Program-made: the position numbers and the translations under genes
NCBI RefSeq assembly: GCF_023952475.1
Contig: NZ_JALHRX010000011.1
Coordinates: 1-64,000, forward strand
Direction: 5' to 3'
DNA length: 64,000 nt
Source: Cupriavidus sp. WGlv3
Lineage (GTDB): Bacteria > Pseudomonadota > Gammaproteobacteria > Burkholderiales > Burkholderiaceae
Shown here: piece after piece, positions 51,876-60,585 of the stretch
Layout: every line of letters begins with the position of its first letter
How positions within the stretch are numbered: the first letter of the stretch is position 1
The notes under the pieces: model-generated
Seen by the model: only the letters and a program-made list of their open reading frames with translations
Databases searched by the model: none
Told to the model about the DNA's origin: nothing

Positions 51876-52721
51876 TCAGTAGGGGATATCGCCGACGATG
51901 CCGGCGCGCTCCAGCTTGCGCGGTGCGGGGTAGTAGTCGTTCACGGCGTAGTGCTGCGTGCTGCGGTTGTCCCAGACGGCAACATCGCCCTGCTGCCAGG
52001 CCCAGCGCACCTGGTACTCGGGAATGGTGGCGCGGCTGGTCAGGTAGTTGAGCAGCAGCGAGGCGCCGGGCGACTTGTCGATGCCGTGGCGCACGTTTTC
52101 CGGCGTGCTGTAGTTGGTGAAGTGCGTCGTGAACGAGGCACCGACAAACAGGATCTTCTCCCCGGTCTCCGGATGGGTACGCACCACCGGATGCTCTACC
52201 GGCGGATGTTCGCTGGCCAGCCTGGCACGGTCTTCGGGTGTCATGACGGCGCCGAAGCTGTGCTCGATGCTCGCCCTCGCGCGCAAGCCGTCGATCTTGC
52301 GCTTGATCTCCTCGGGCAGCTCTTCGTAGGCCTTCGCCATGTTGACCCAGATGGTGTCGCCGCCGATCTCAGGACATTCGATGCAGCGCAGTACCGCCCC
52401 CATGGCTGGGTTGGGCCGCCACAGGCCGTCGCAGTGATAGCTGTTCTCGTAGCTGTGCGGGTTGTCGCTGCGGTAGACCTTCACGAGTCCGGCATGTTCT
52501 GGAACACTGCCGGCCACGGGATGGTCTTCCAGCTTGCCGAAGCCGCTCGCGAAGGCCACGTGATCGGCGCGCGAGACCTCTTGTTTGCGAAAGAAGAGTA
52601 CCTTGTACTTGAGCAGCGCCGCACGGATTTCGGCGAAGAGCGCCGGGTCGCGTGCCGCCTCGCCAAGGTTGACGCCGGAAATCTCGGCGCCGATGGCGGG
52701 GGTGATTTGCCTGATCTTCAT
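51876..52721 (-). CDS. TauD/TfdA-family alpha-ketoglutarate dioxygenase
   Basis: Two hundred eighty-one residues. The Fe(II) triad is H96 and D98 in NSYHCDGLWRPNP and H257 in DNRSTQHYAV, with R271 positioned for 2-oxoglutarate; the opening IGAEISGVNLGE is classic TauD. Such enzymes hydroxylate sulfonates, phenoxyacids or other small acids. The substrate is not readable from sequence. AGGAG precedes the ATG. It is transcribed in the same direction as the AraC gene 189 bp downstream and the hydrolase 156 bp upstream. Confidence 0.93.
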   Translation of the reverse strand: MKIRQITPAIGAEISGVNLGEAARDPALFAEIRAALLKYKVLFFRKQEVSRADHVAFASGFGKLEDHPVAGSVPEHAGLVKVYRSDNPHSYENSYHCDGLWRPNPAMGAVLRCIECPEIGGDTIWVNMAKAYEELPEEIKRKIDGLRARASIEHSFGAVMTPEDRARLASEHPPVEHPVVRTHPETGEKILFVGASFTTHFTNYSTPENVRHGIDKSPGASLLLNYLTSRATIPEYQVRWAWQQGDVAVWDNRSTQHYAVNDYYPAPRKLERAGIVGDIPY

Positions 52722-52877
52722 TGCTGTGTCTCCTGCAGGTCGGTCGATCGTCGGACGCTTCCGCGTCCGGCCTATTGCAGGCCAGTATCAGGCGCTCCCC
52801 CGGCTACCTGCTTACTTTGCAGGGACATTGACTTGCCAGTTGGCGACACTCGGGGCGCAGGCGTCCCCACACGTTGC

Positions 52878-53534
52878 TCAGGGCGATGCCTTGCACAGAT
52901 AGCGCTCGAACCATTGCGCCGCCAGGCGGGCCACCGACTGCAGCGCGCCGGGCTCTTCGAACAGATGGGAAGCGCCGGGGACGATCACCAGCTTCTTCGG
53001 ACATGACAGCTGGGCGAAGGCCGACTCGTTCCGTTCCAGCACGCTGACATCGAGCCCGCCCACGATCAGCATGGTCGGTGTCGGCAGGGTGGCAAGGGCG
53101 TCGGCGCCTGCCAGGTCGACCCTGCCGCCGCGCGAGACGATGGCGCCGATCGGGATTGGCGACCTGCTCGCGGCGCGAATCGATGCGGCGGCACCAATGC
53201 TGGCGCCGAAGTAGCCCAGTCGAGCTGGCATGCCGGCCTGCTGCGCGACCCAGCTGGTGGCATGGGCAAGCCGCTCGGCCAGCAACGCGACGTCGAAGCG
53301 GATCGCCTGCACCTGGTCTTCGTCGGGAAGCAGCAGGTCCATCAGCAAGGTTCCCATGCCGCCGCGATTGAGTTCGGCGGCCACGTAGCGATTGCGCGGG
53401 CTATGGCGCGAACTGCCGGTGCCGTGCGCGAACAGTACCAATGCCGCGGCGCCCGGTGGCAGCGCGAGGACGCCTTGCAAGATCACGCCGGCGGCCGGGA
53501 TCGTCACCTCGGTGATGTTGGCATCGCCATGCAT
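52878..53534 (-). CDS. Dienelactone-hydrolase-like alpha/beta hydrolase
   Basis: About 218 residues. The oxyanion region is VLFAHGTGSSRHSPRNR and the nucleophile elbow is GYFGASIGAAAS, with serine in place of the DLH cysteine. The acid and histidine are in VGGLDVSVLERNESAF and VPGASHLFEEPGAL. Members of this group often occur next to phosphoribosyltransferase genes; here no such gene is present. GGAGG precedes the ATG at 53534. It diverges from a LysR gene and lies upstream of the TauD-like gene on the same strand. Confidence 0.87.
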   Translation of the reverse strand: MHGDANITEVTIPAAGVILQGVLALPPGAAALVLFAHGTGSSRHSPRNRYVAAELNRGGMGTLLMDLLLPDEDQVQAIRFDVALLAERLAHATSWVAQQAGMPARLGYFGASIGAAASIRAASRSPIPIGAIVSRGGRVDLAGADALATLPTPTMLIVGGLDVSVLERNESAFAQLSCPKKLVIVPGASHLFEEPGALQSVARLAAQWFERYLCKASP

Positions 53535-53746
53535 GGTGCTGGCCTCCCATGGATGTAACGGATGCGGCCCCGAAGTGCAGGGCGTGACAACCGGCCGCAT
53601 CGCCATTCACTATAGGGCGGGCATGGCAGCGAGGCCAGCCACCGGTTGGACAGCGATATCTGCAGGTTGACCATCCTGGGTAAAGCGATAAGAATTTGCG
53701 ATCACAGGCGCGAGCCTGTCCTTCCATCCCCGCCTTCGTCCTTCCC

Positions 53747-54673
53747 ATGATTCCACCCGTCAGCACACTCCACGGCCGCCTCAAGATGCAGCACCTGCGC
53801 CTGCTGCTTGCCGTGGAAGAGCGCGGCTCGCTGCGCCAGGCCGCGGAAGCGCTGACGCTGACCCAGCCCGCGGTCAGCAAGATGCTGCAGGACATGGAAG
53901 ACCTGCTTGGCGTGCCACTGTTCGAGCGCCATGCGCGCGGGCTGCGGCCGACGCGCTTCGGGCTGGCGGCAACGCGCTATGCGCGGCTGGTGTTTGCGGA
54001 TATGGGCGGCTTGCGCGACGAGCTGGTGGCGCTGGAATCGGGCAAGATCGGGCGCGTGCGTGTCGGCGCGGTGATGGCGCCGACGCCGGGGCTGCTTGCC
54101 GACGTGATCCGGCAACTGAACCGCGATCATCCGCGGCTGGAGGTGGCGGTGCACGTCGAGACCAGCGACGTGCTGATGCCGCAGCTCGAGCGCGACCAGC
54201 TCGACCTCGTGCTGGGCCGGGTGCCGGATGGCTGGGACAGCAGCGGGCTGGAGTTCGAGCAGCTGGGCGACGAGGGGCTGGCGATCGTGGTCGGGCCGCA
54301 GCATCCGCTGGCGCGGCGGCGCAAGCTGTCGTTCGCCGAGCTGACGCGCTACCCGTGGATCATGCAGCCGCGCCCGAGCCCGATGCGCGCGCTGATCGAC
54401 CGCTCGTTCGAGGATGCCGGCGTGCCGGCGCCGCCGTCGACCATCGAGACCGCGGCGGTGCTGATGACCACCTCGTTGCTGGCGGACAGCGAGCTGATCG
54501 CGGTGTTGCCGGAGTCGGTGGCGGCCTACTACGGCCGGCTGGGCGCGCTGGCGGTGTTGCCGCTGCCGCTGCCGCGCAAGCTGGGGCCGTATGGCATCGT
54601 CACGCGGCGCGGCCGCCCGCCGACCGCATCGATGAGCCTGCTGATCGATGCGTTGCGGGCGCGGTCGCGCTAG
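53747..54673 (+). CDS. LysR-family regulator (sugar-acid cluster, left)
   Basis: About 308 residues. The DNA-binding helix region is MQHLRLLLAVEERGSLRQAAEALTLTQPAVSKMLQDMEDLLG, close to the GbpR/PcaQ-like LTTR group, followed by a substrate-binding domain with RVRVGAVMAPTPGLL and LDLVLGRVPDG. It is strikingly similar in layout to the LysR at 57412 (same helix order and matching VxVGxxMxxxP and LDLVxGR motifs), so the two are probably paralogues. It converges on the aldehyde dehydrogenase gene with 11 bp between stops. Confidence 0.92.
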   Translation: MIPPVSTLHGRLKMQHLRLLLAVEERGSLRQAAEALTLTQPAVSKMLQDMEDLLGVPLFERHARGLRPTRFGLAATRYARLVFADMGGLRDELVALESGKIGRVRVGAVMAPTPGLLADVIRQLNRDHPRLEVAVHVETSDVLMPQLERDQLDLVLGRVPDGWDSSGLEFEQLGDEGLAIVVGPQHPLARRRKLSFAELTRYPWIMQPRPSPMRALIDRSFEDAGVPAPPSTIETAAVLMTTSLLADSELIAVLPESVAAYYGRLGALAVLPLPLPRKLGPYGIVTRRGRPPTASMSLLIDALRARSR

Positions 54674-54684
54674 CGCGCTGGTGT

Positions 54685-56268
54685 TTAGTCGGCGCTGCCG
54701 GGCAGTTTGCCGTCGACGCGCCAGTGGTGTCGCTGCGGGCTATCCGGGCGCAGCGAAGCGGGCAGCAGCCCGGCCGGCATGTCCTGGTAGCTGACCGGGC
54801 GCACGAAGCGCGCGATCGCCAGGCTGCCGACCGAAGTGCTGCGGCCGTCGGAAGTAGCCGGCCACGGACCGCCATGCACCATCGCATGGCCGACTTCCAC
54901 GCCGGTGCCGAAGCCGTTGACCAGGATGCGCCCCGCCAGCCGTTCCAGCGCGGGCAGCAACGGGCGGGCGGCGTCGTGGTCGGCGTCGTCGAGATGCAGC
55001 GCGGCGGTCAGCTGGCCTTCCAGCGTATCGATGATGCCGCGCACCTCGGCCAGGTCGCGGCAGCGCACCACCAGCGCGGCGGCGCCGAAGACTTCGTGGC
55101 GCAGCGCCGGGTCGGCGAGGAAGGCCGCGGCGTCGGTGGCGAACAGCGCCGCCTGTCCCTGCGTGGCCGATCCTGCCGGGCCGCGCGCGATGGTCTGTAC
55201 CTGGGCGTGCCCGGCGAGCGACGCCACGCCGGCGCAATAGGCGCGATGGATGCCGGGGGTCAGCATCGTCGCCGCGGGCAGCGTGTCCAGCCGCGCCGAG
55301 GCGGCCTGCAGGAAGCGATCGAGGTCGTCCCCTGCAACGGCCAGCACCAGGCCGGGATTGGTGCAGAACTGCCCGGCGCCCAGCGTCAGCGAATCGGCGA
55401 AGGCGGTGCCGATGGCTTCGGCGCGGCTGGCCAGCGCATGCGGGAACAGCAGCACCGGGTTGACGCTGCTCATCTCGGCAAACACCGGGATAGGCTCCGG
55501 CCGCGCTGCAGCCAGCGCCATCAGCGCCATGCCGCCCGTGCGCGAGCCGGTGAAGCCCACCGCCTTGATGCGCGGATCGCACACCAGCCCCTGGCCGATT
55601 TCCAGGCCGGCGTCGAACAGCAGCGAGAACGTGCCTGCGGGCAGGTCCATGCCGGCCACGGCCTGCTGGACGGCGCGGCCGACCAGCTCCGAGGTGCCGG
55701 GATGCGCCGGATGCGCCTTGACGATGACGGGGCAACCGGCGGCCAGCGCCGATGCGGTATCGCCGCCCGCCACCGAGAATGCCAGCGGAAAATTGCTGGC
55801 GCCGAACACCGCCACCGGGCCCAGCGGGATATGGCGCAGGCGCAGGTCCGGGCGCGGCAGCGGCTTGCGTTCGGGCTGGGCCGGGTCCACGCGCAGTTCA
55901 AGGAAATCGCCCCGGCGCAGCATGTTCGCGAACAGCCGCAGCTGGCCCACGGTGCGGCCGCGCTCGCCTTCGATGCGGGCGCGCGGCAGGCCGGATTCGG
56001 CCACGCAGCGGTCGACCAGCGCATCGCCGAGCGCGAGGATGTTGGCCGCGATGGCTTCAAGGAAATCGGCGCGGCGCTCGGGGGCGGTCTCGCGATAGGT
56101 ATCGAACGCCTGCCAGGCGAGGGCGCAGGCGTGGTCGAGCTGCTGGGGCGTGGCGCCGCCGAAGGCGGGGTCCAGTTGAGTGCCGGTGGCGGCGTCGATG
56201 GCGTGGAGGGTGCCGTGGGTGCCGCGGGGGGATTCGCGGCCGATCAGGAGGTTGCCGGTGAGGGTCAT
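54685..56268 (-). CDS. Alpha-ketoglutarate semialdehyde dehydrogenase-type aldehyde dehydrogenase
   Basis: About 527 residues, longer than ordinary ALDHs and matching the NADP-dependent KGSA dehydrogenase group. The catalytic cysteine is C302 in [11 protein letters not shown] and the general base E265 in [46 protein letters not shown] is typical of this subgroup. It oxidises alpha-ketoglutarate semialdehyde to alpha-ketoglutarate, the last step of several pentonate, hexarate and hydroxyproline routes. It lies 99 bp downstream of the DapA-type gene on the same strand. Confidence 0.9.
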   Translation of the reverse strand: MTLTGNLLIGRESPRGTHGTLHAIDAATGTQLDPAFGGATPQQLDHACALAWQAFDTYRETAPERRADFLEAIAANILALGDALVDRCVAESGLPRARIEGERGRTVGQLRLFANMLRRGDFLELRVDPAQPERKPLPRPDLRLRHIPLGPVAVFGASNFPLAFSVAGGDTASALAAGCPVIVKAHPAHPGTSELVGRAVQQAVAGMDLPAGTFSLLFDAGLEIGQGLVCDPRIKAVGFTGSRTGGMALMALAAARPEPIPVFAEMSSVNPVLLFPHALASRAEAIGTAFADSLTLGAGQFCTNPGLVLAVAGDDLDRFLQAASARLDTLPAATMLTPGIHRAYCAGVASLAGHAQVQTIARGPAGSATQGQAALFATDAAAFLADPALRHEVFGAAALVVRCRDLAEVRGIIDTLEGQLTAALHLDDADHDAARPLLPALERLAGRILVNGFGTGVEVGHAMVHGGPWPATSDGRSTSVGSLAIARFVRPVSYQDMPAGLLPASLRPDSPQRHHWRVDGKLPGSAD

Positions 56269-56367
56269 GATGGGGTTTGGGAAGGCGTTGGCAGGCGTGC
56301 GTTCAGAACGGGAAGGGGGGCTGGCGTGCGCCGTGACTTCATGGCGGCGCCGGCATCGCAGAAATCC

Positions 56368-57300
56368 TCACCGCCCCCACCGCAACACCATCGGATCCAG
56401 CCGCCGCGCGATCCGCAGCAGCCCTTCGCGCGTGGCCGGGTGCATCGGCTGCAGCGGGTGGCGTACCGCGTCCGACGCGATCACGCCGCCTGCCTGCATC
56501 AGCACCTTGCTGGTGGCCAGCCAGCCCTGGCGGTTTTCGTAGTTGATCAGCGGCAGCCATTGCTGGTAGCGCTGCGCGGCCAGTTCCGCGTCGCCGGCCT
56601 GCCAGGCATCGAGGATCTGGCGGATGCCGTCGGGAAAGCCCGCGCCGGTCATGGCGCCGGTGGCGCCCGCTTCCAGGTCGGCCATCAGCGTGATGGCCTC
56701 TTCGCCATCCCACGGGCCGACGATGGCGTCGCCGCCCAGTTCGATCAGCTCGCGCAGCTTGGCCGCGGCCTGCGGCACCTCGATCTTGAAGTACGACACA
56801 TTGCCGATCTCGCGCGCCATGCGCGCGAGGAACGGCGCGCTCAGCGTAGTGCCGCTGACCGGCGCGTCCTGGATCATGATGGGGATGTCGATCGCGTCCG
56901 AGACCGTGGCGAAGAATTCATAGATGCTGCGCTCGGGCATGCGGATGGTGGCGCCGTGATAGGGCGGCATCACCATCACCATGGCCGCGCCAGCGTCCTG
57001 CGCCGCGCGGCTGCGCTCGGCGCACAGGCGCGAACTGAAATGCGTGGTGGTAACGATCACCGGCACGCGGCCGTCGACGTGTTCGAGCACGGTCTTCATC
57101 AGCACGTTGCGCTCGTCGTCGCTCAGCACGAACTGCTCGGAGAAATTGGCCAGGATGCACAGGCCGTGCGAGCCGGCATCGATCATGAAGTCGATGCAGC
57201 GGCGCTGGCCGTCCAGGTCGAGACCGCCGTGCGCGTCGAAGATCGTGGGCGCCACCGGGAATACGCCGCGGTAGACGGTAGGGGTTGGGCTGCGGGTCAT
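56368..57300 (-). CDS. DapA-superfamily sugar-acid dehydratase/aldolase
   Basis: About 310 residues with a class I aldolase barrel. The Schiff-base lysine is K172 in VSYFKIEVPQAA, and the family motif is ILANFSEQFVLSDDERN near 48-64, where DapA has GTTGE. Beside a KGSA dehydrogenase, the natural assignment is L-2-keto-3-deoxyarabonate (or 5-keto-4-deoxyglucarate) dehydratase, which makes alpha-ketoglutarate semialdehyde. A 2-keto-acid aldolase role cannot be excluded. It diverges from a LysR gene across a region with a strong palindrome. Confidence 0.88.
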   Translation of the reverse strand: MTRSPTPTVYRGVFPVAPTIFDAHGGLDLDGQRRCIDFMIDAGSHGLCILANFSEQFVLSDDERNVLMKTVLEHVDGRVPVIVTTTHFSSRLCAERSRAAQDAGAAMVMVMPPYHGATIRMPERSIYEFFATVSDAIDIPIMIQDAPVSGTTLSAPFLARMAREIGNVSYFKIEVPQAAAKLRELIELGGDAIVGPWDGEEAITLMADLEAGATGAMTGAGFPDGIRQILDAWQAGDAELAAQRYQQWLPLINYENRQGWLATSKVLMQAGGVIASDAVRHPLQPMHPATREGLLRIARRLDPMVLRWGR

Positions 57301-57333
57301 GGTCTCGCTCCGGCTGTCGATCAATGGTCGGGC

Positions 57334-57366
57334 CAATATACGAGCCGTCCGGCGGGCTGTATATTG
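57334..57366. promoter_or_regulatory. LysR operator-like palindrome
   Basis: CAATATAC (57334-57341) and GTATATTG (57359-57366) are exact inverted repeats 17 bp apart, with AGCC/GGCT arms nested inside. It lies in the 111-bp gap between the divergent DapA-type and LysR genes. Confidence 0.75.
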
Positions 57367-57411
57367 AAACCTTTCCATCTGGTGATCGCTTTTGCGACTC
57401 ACCGCCATATC

Positions 57412-58368
57412 ATGAAATCCACCCTCGAGACCGTCATGGGCCGCCTGCGCGTGAAGCAACTGCAACTGCTGATCGCGCTGGACGAACACGCATCGCTGCA
57501 CCAGGCGGCCGCGGCCATGGCGATGACCCAGTCCGCGGCGAGCAAGTCGCTGCAGGAGCTGGAAAGCATGCTGGAGGCGCCGTTGTTCGAGCGCTCGCGG
57601 CGCGGCATGCGCCCCAACGCCTTTGGCCACTGCGTGATCCGGCATGCGCGCCAGCTGGTGGCGGACCTGGGCGCGATGTGCGACGAGGTGGCCGGCATCC
57701 GCGCCGGCAGCGGCGGCCGTGTCGCCGTCGGCACCATCATGGGCGCGGTGCCCGAGGTGCTGGTGCCGGCGCTGGCGCAGTTGCGCCAGGCGCACCCCGA
57801 CTTGGCGCTGGAAGTGATCGAGGACACCAGCCGCCGCCTGCTGGAACTGCTCGATGACGGCCACCTGGACCTGGTGATCGGCCGCTCGCTGGTCAGCGAC
57901 GAGCCAGCCCGCTACCACTACCACCCGCTTGGCGACGAGCAGGTGGCGGTGGTGGTGGGACGTTCGCATCCGGCGCCGCGCGCGGCCGCGATGGGGTTTG
58001 CCGACCTCGCGGGATATCGCTGGATCACGTATGCCGGCCATATGCCGATGCATGCGCTGCTGCAGCGCGAACTGGACCTGGCCGGCATGAGCTTCCCGGC
58101 CAATGCGGTGTCGACCTCGTCGGCGTTCGTCACGGTGTCGATGCTGCAGGGCGATCCCCGGCTGGTATCGCTGCTGCCGGCGGGCGTGGCCGCCATGTTC
58201 GAGCGCCAGAAAATGCTGCGCATCCTGCCGGTGCGGCTGCAGTCGCGCCAGCAGACCTTCGGCATCGTCACGCGGCGCGGCGGCGGCCTGTCGGCGGCGG
58301 CGCGGCAACTGGTCGCTATCCTGAAAGCGGGACAGGCCACGTCCTCCGGGGCCGGCGCCAAGGTATAA
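57412..58368 (+). CDS. LysR-family regulator (sugar-acid cluster, right)
   Basis: About 318 residues. Winged helix VKQLQLLIALDEHASLHQAAAAMAMTQSAASKSLQELESML, then a substrate-binding domain with RVAVGTIMGAVPEVLVPAL and LDLVIGRSLV. The ATG at 57412 lies just downstream of the 57334-57366 palindrome, so autoregulation and control of the divergent DapA/ALDH genes are likely. The Bug-PdxA-enolase genes follow on the same strand after 108 bp and may also be targets. A very long open frame continues upstream of this ATG but is antisense to the ALDH and DapA genes. Confidence 0.93.
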   Translation: MKSTLETVMGRLRVKQLQLLIALDEHASLHQAAAAMAMTQSAASKSLQELESMLEAPLFERSRRGMRPNAFGHCVIRHARQLVADLGAMCDEVAGIRAGSGGRVAVGTIMGAVPEVLVPALAQLRQAHPDLALEVIEDTSRRLLELLDDGHLDLVIGRSLVSDEPARYHYHPLGDEQVAVVVGRSHPAPRAAAMGFADLAGYRWITYAGHMPMHALLQRELDLAGMSFPANAVSTSSAFVTVSMLQGDPRLVSLLPAGVAAMFERQKMLRILPVRLQSRQQTFGIVTRRGGGLSAAARQLVAILKAGQATSSGAGAKV

Positions 58369-58476
58369 CGTCAGGTGATCGCCAGTTCAAAAAACGTCAG
58401 TAGTGGCGAATCGCTGATGCTCCTATAGTCTGGCCATCCGCGCCGCAGAGCCGGACAGCAAACGACGGAGACAGCA

Positions 58477-59454
58477 ATGAAGACATGGATCGCCGGCACA
58501 CTCGCCGGCCTCGCCACGGTGGCCGCTGTGGCCGCGACAGCAGGTGCGGCATGGGCCCAGGACACGCGGCCGGTGCGGCTGATGGTGGGCGCCGCCCCGG
58601 GCGGCGGCACCGACGTGATGGCGCGTATCGTCTCCGACAAGCTTGCCGCGCAGCTGAAGCAGCCGGTGGTGGTCGACAACCGCCCCGGCGCATCCAACAC
58701 CATTGCCGCGGACATTACCGCCAAGGCGCCGGCGGACGGCAATACGCTGCTGATGGGCGTGGTCACCTCGCAGGCGATCGCGCCACACCTGCTCAAGCTG
58801 CAGTTCGATCCGCTCAAGGACCTGGCGCCGGTGGCGCTGGTGTCGACGGTGCCCAATGTGCTGGTGGTCAACAGCCAGGTGACGGCGCGCGACGTCAAGG
58901 CTCTGGTGGCGCAGATCCAGGCCAATCCGGACAAGTTCCGCTACAGCTCGTCGGGGGTCGGCAGCACCCAGCACCTGGCCGGCGCGGCCTTTGCGCGCCA
59001 GATCAAGGGCAAGCTGCTGCATGTGCCGTACAAGAGCAGCAGCAGCGCGCTGGTGGACCTGATGGGCGGGCAGGTCGATATGAGCTTCGAGACCATGCCC
59101 TCGGTCATCGGCCATATCAAGGCCGGCAAGCTGCGCGCGCTGGCCGTGACCGCCGACCAGCGCTCGGCCCTGCTGCCCAACGTGCCCACGCTGGCCGAAG
59201 CCGGCGTGCCCGGCATCCAGATGAGCGCGTGGTACGGTGTCTATGCCCCGGCCGGCACGCCGCCGGCGACGCTGCAGAAGCTGGGCGGCGCGCTCGCCAC
59301 GGTGATCAAGGACCCCGACACGGTACGCCGGCTGGCCGACGTGGGCGCGGTGCCCGGTGCGCTGACCGCGGCGCAGTTCGATGCGTTCTCGCGCGCCGAA
59401 TACGTGCGCTACGGCAAGCTGATCGCCGAACTGGGCGTCAAGCTCGACCAATAA
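58477..59454 (+). CDS. Bug-family receptor (sugar-acid cluster)
   Basis: About 325 residues. A signal peptide ends near TAGAAWAQ. Bug markers are RPVRLMVGAAPGGGTDVMARIVSDK, VVVDNRPGASNTIAADI and QFDPLKDLAPVALV. It lies 16 bp upstream of the PdxA-type gene, so it is probably cotranscribed and binds the aldonate or related acid consumed by this cluster. It is the third Bug receptor in the window without adjacent TctA/TctB membrane genes. Confidence 0.92.
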   Translation: MKTWIAGTLAGLATVAAVAATAGAAWAQDTRPVRLMVGAAPGGGTDVMARIVSDKLAAQLKQPVVVDNRPGASNTIAADITAKAPADGNTLLMGVVTSQAIAPHLLKLQFDPLKDLAPVALVSTVPNVLVVNSQVTARDVKALVAQIQANPDKFRYSSSGVGSTQHLAGAAFARQIKGKLLHVPYKSSSSALVDLMGGQVDMSFETMPSVIGHIKAGKLRALAVTADQRSALLPNVPTLAEAGVPGIQMSAWYGVYAPAGTPPATLQKLGGALATVIKDPDTVRRLADVGAVPGALTAAQFDAFSRAEYVRYGKLIAELGVKLDQ

Positions 59455-59470
59455 CCTCTACGGAAGCCTC

Positions 59471-60493
59471 ATGCATCCCCGTCCAAGAATCGCCATGGTG
59501 CTGGGCGACCCCGCCGGCATCGGTCCCGAACTGATCGCCCGGCTGCTGGCCGATGCCGGCACCGCCGCGCAGGCCGAGATCCTGCTGATCGCCGACCGCG
59601 CCGAATGGCGCCACGGCATGCAGGTCGCCGGAGTCGAGCTGGCCCTGGCCGAGACCGATGTGCCCGCCTTCGCCACCGACGGCCAGCCGCGCCTGTACCA
59701 CTGGCAGCTGCCCGACAGCGCGGCCTATGCGCGCGGCGTGGCCAGCGCCGAAGGCGGGCGCTACAGCCTGGGCACGCTGAAGCTGGCACTGGAGCTGGCG
59801 CAGGCCGGACAGGCCGATGCGATCCTGTTCGGACCGCTCAACAAGAGTTCGTTGCACGCCGCCGGCATGGCCCACAGCGACGAGCTGCACTGGTTCGCCG
59901 AACAGCTCGGCTACCACGGCGATTTCTGCGAGTTCAACGTGCTGGACGGGCTGTGGACCTCGCGCGTGACCTCGCACGTCGCGCTCAAGGACGTGCCGGC
60001 GCTGATCACGCCGGAGCGCGTGGGCGGTGCGATCGACCTGATCGACCAGGCGCTGCGCCGCGCCGGCATGGCCAGCCCGCGCATCGCGGTATGCGGCCTG
60101 AACCCGCACAACGGCGACAACGGCGCCTTCGGCCGCGAAGAGATCGACGTGATCGCCCCCGCCGTCGCCGCGGCGTGCGAGCGCGGCGTCGATGCGCAGG
60201 GCCCGTTCCCGGCCGACACCATCTTCCTGAAGGTGCAGGGCGGTCCGTCGCAGCGGCAGTTCGACGCCATCGTCACCATGTACCACGACCAGGGCCAGAT
60301 CGGCATCAAGCTGATGGGCTTCTCGCGCGGCGTGACGGTGCAGGGCGGGCTGCCGGTGCCGATCACCACGCCCGCGCACGGCACCGCGTTCGACATCACG
60401 CAGCAGGGCCGCGCCGATCCCGGCGCCACGCTGCAGGCGTTCCAGATCGCCTGCCGCATGGGTGCGCAACGGCGCGCCGCCGCCCAAGCCTAG
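59471..60493 (+). CDS. PdxA-family 4-hydroxythreonine-4-phosphate dehydrogenase (PdxA2-type)
   Basis: About 340 residues. Metal-binding histidines match PdxA: H169 in [11 protein letters not shown]213 in LNPHNGDNG and H272 in [11 protein letters not shown]; the opening [16 protein letters not shown] and [11 protein letters not shown] are also typical. Presence in a catabolic operon, rather than beside vitamin B6 or ksgA genes, and the changed segment [13 protein letters not shown] point to a PdxA2 paralogue, known in other bacteria to oxidise 4-phospho-threonate or -erythronate. The usual partner kinase (DUF1537) is not here, so the substrate is uncertain. Confidence 0.88.
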   Translation: MHPRPRIAMVLGDPAGIGPELIARLLADAGTAAQAEILLIADRAEWRHGMQVAGVELALAETDVPAFATDGQPRLYHWQLPDSAAYARGVASAEGGRYSLGTLKLALELAQAGQADAILFGPLNKSSLHAAGMAHSDELHWFAEQLGYHGDFCEFNVLDGLWTSRVTSHVALKDVPALITPERVGGAIDLIDQALRRAGMASPRIAVCGLNPHNGDNGAFGREEIDVIAPAVAAACERGVDAQGPFPADTIFLKVQGGPSQRQFDAIVTMYHDQGQIGIKLMGFSRGVTVQGGLPVPITTPAHGTAFDITQQGRADPGATLQAFQIACRMGAQRRAAAQA

Positions 60494-60531
60494 GCCGCCC
60501 GTCTCTCCCTAACCGAATCCGGCAGGACCGC

Positions 60532-60548
60532 CCCCGGCGCGGCCGGGG
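60532..60548. repeat. GC hairpin between the PdxA-type and enolase genes
   Basis: CCCCGGC (60532-60538) pairs with GCCGGGG (60542-60548) around a 3-base loop, with no T-run. It may tune expression between two operon genes. Confidence 0.5.
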
Positions 60549-60585
60549 CGCGTTCGCGCCAACGCATTGCCATCAGGAGCTGAAT

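Noticed and set aside
54355-57411. Very long open frame (over 1000 codons) on the plus strand
   Set aside because: It is antisense to the aldehyde dehydrogenase and DapA-type genes, is rich in Arg/Gly/Ala/Gln with no domain, and arises from GC-rich third positions. Only its 3' end from 57412 is a real LysR gene.
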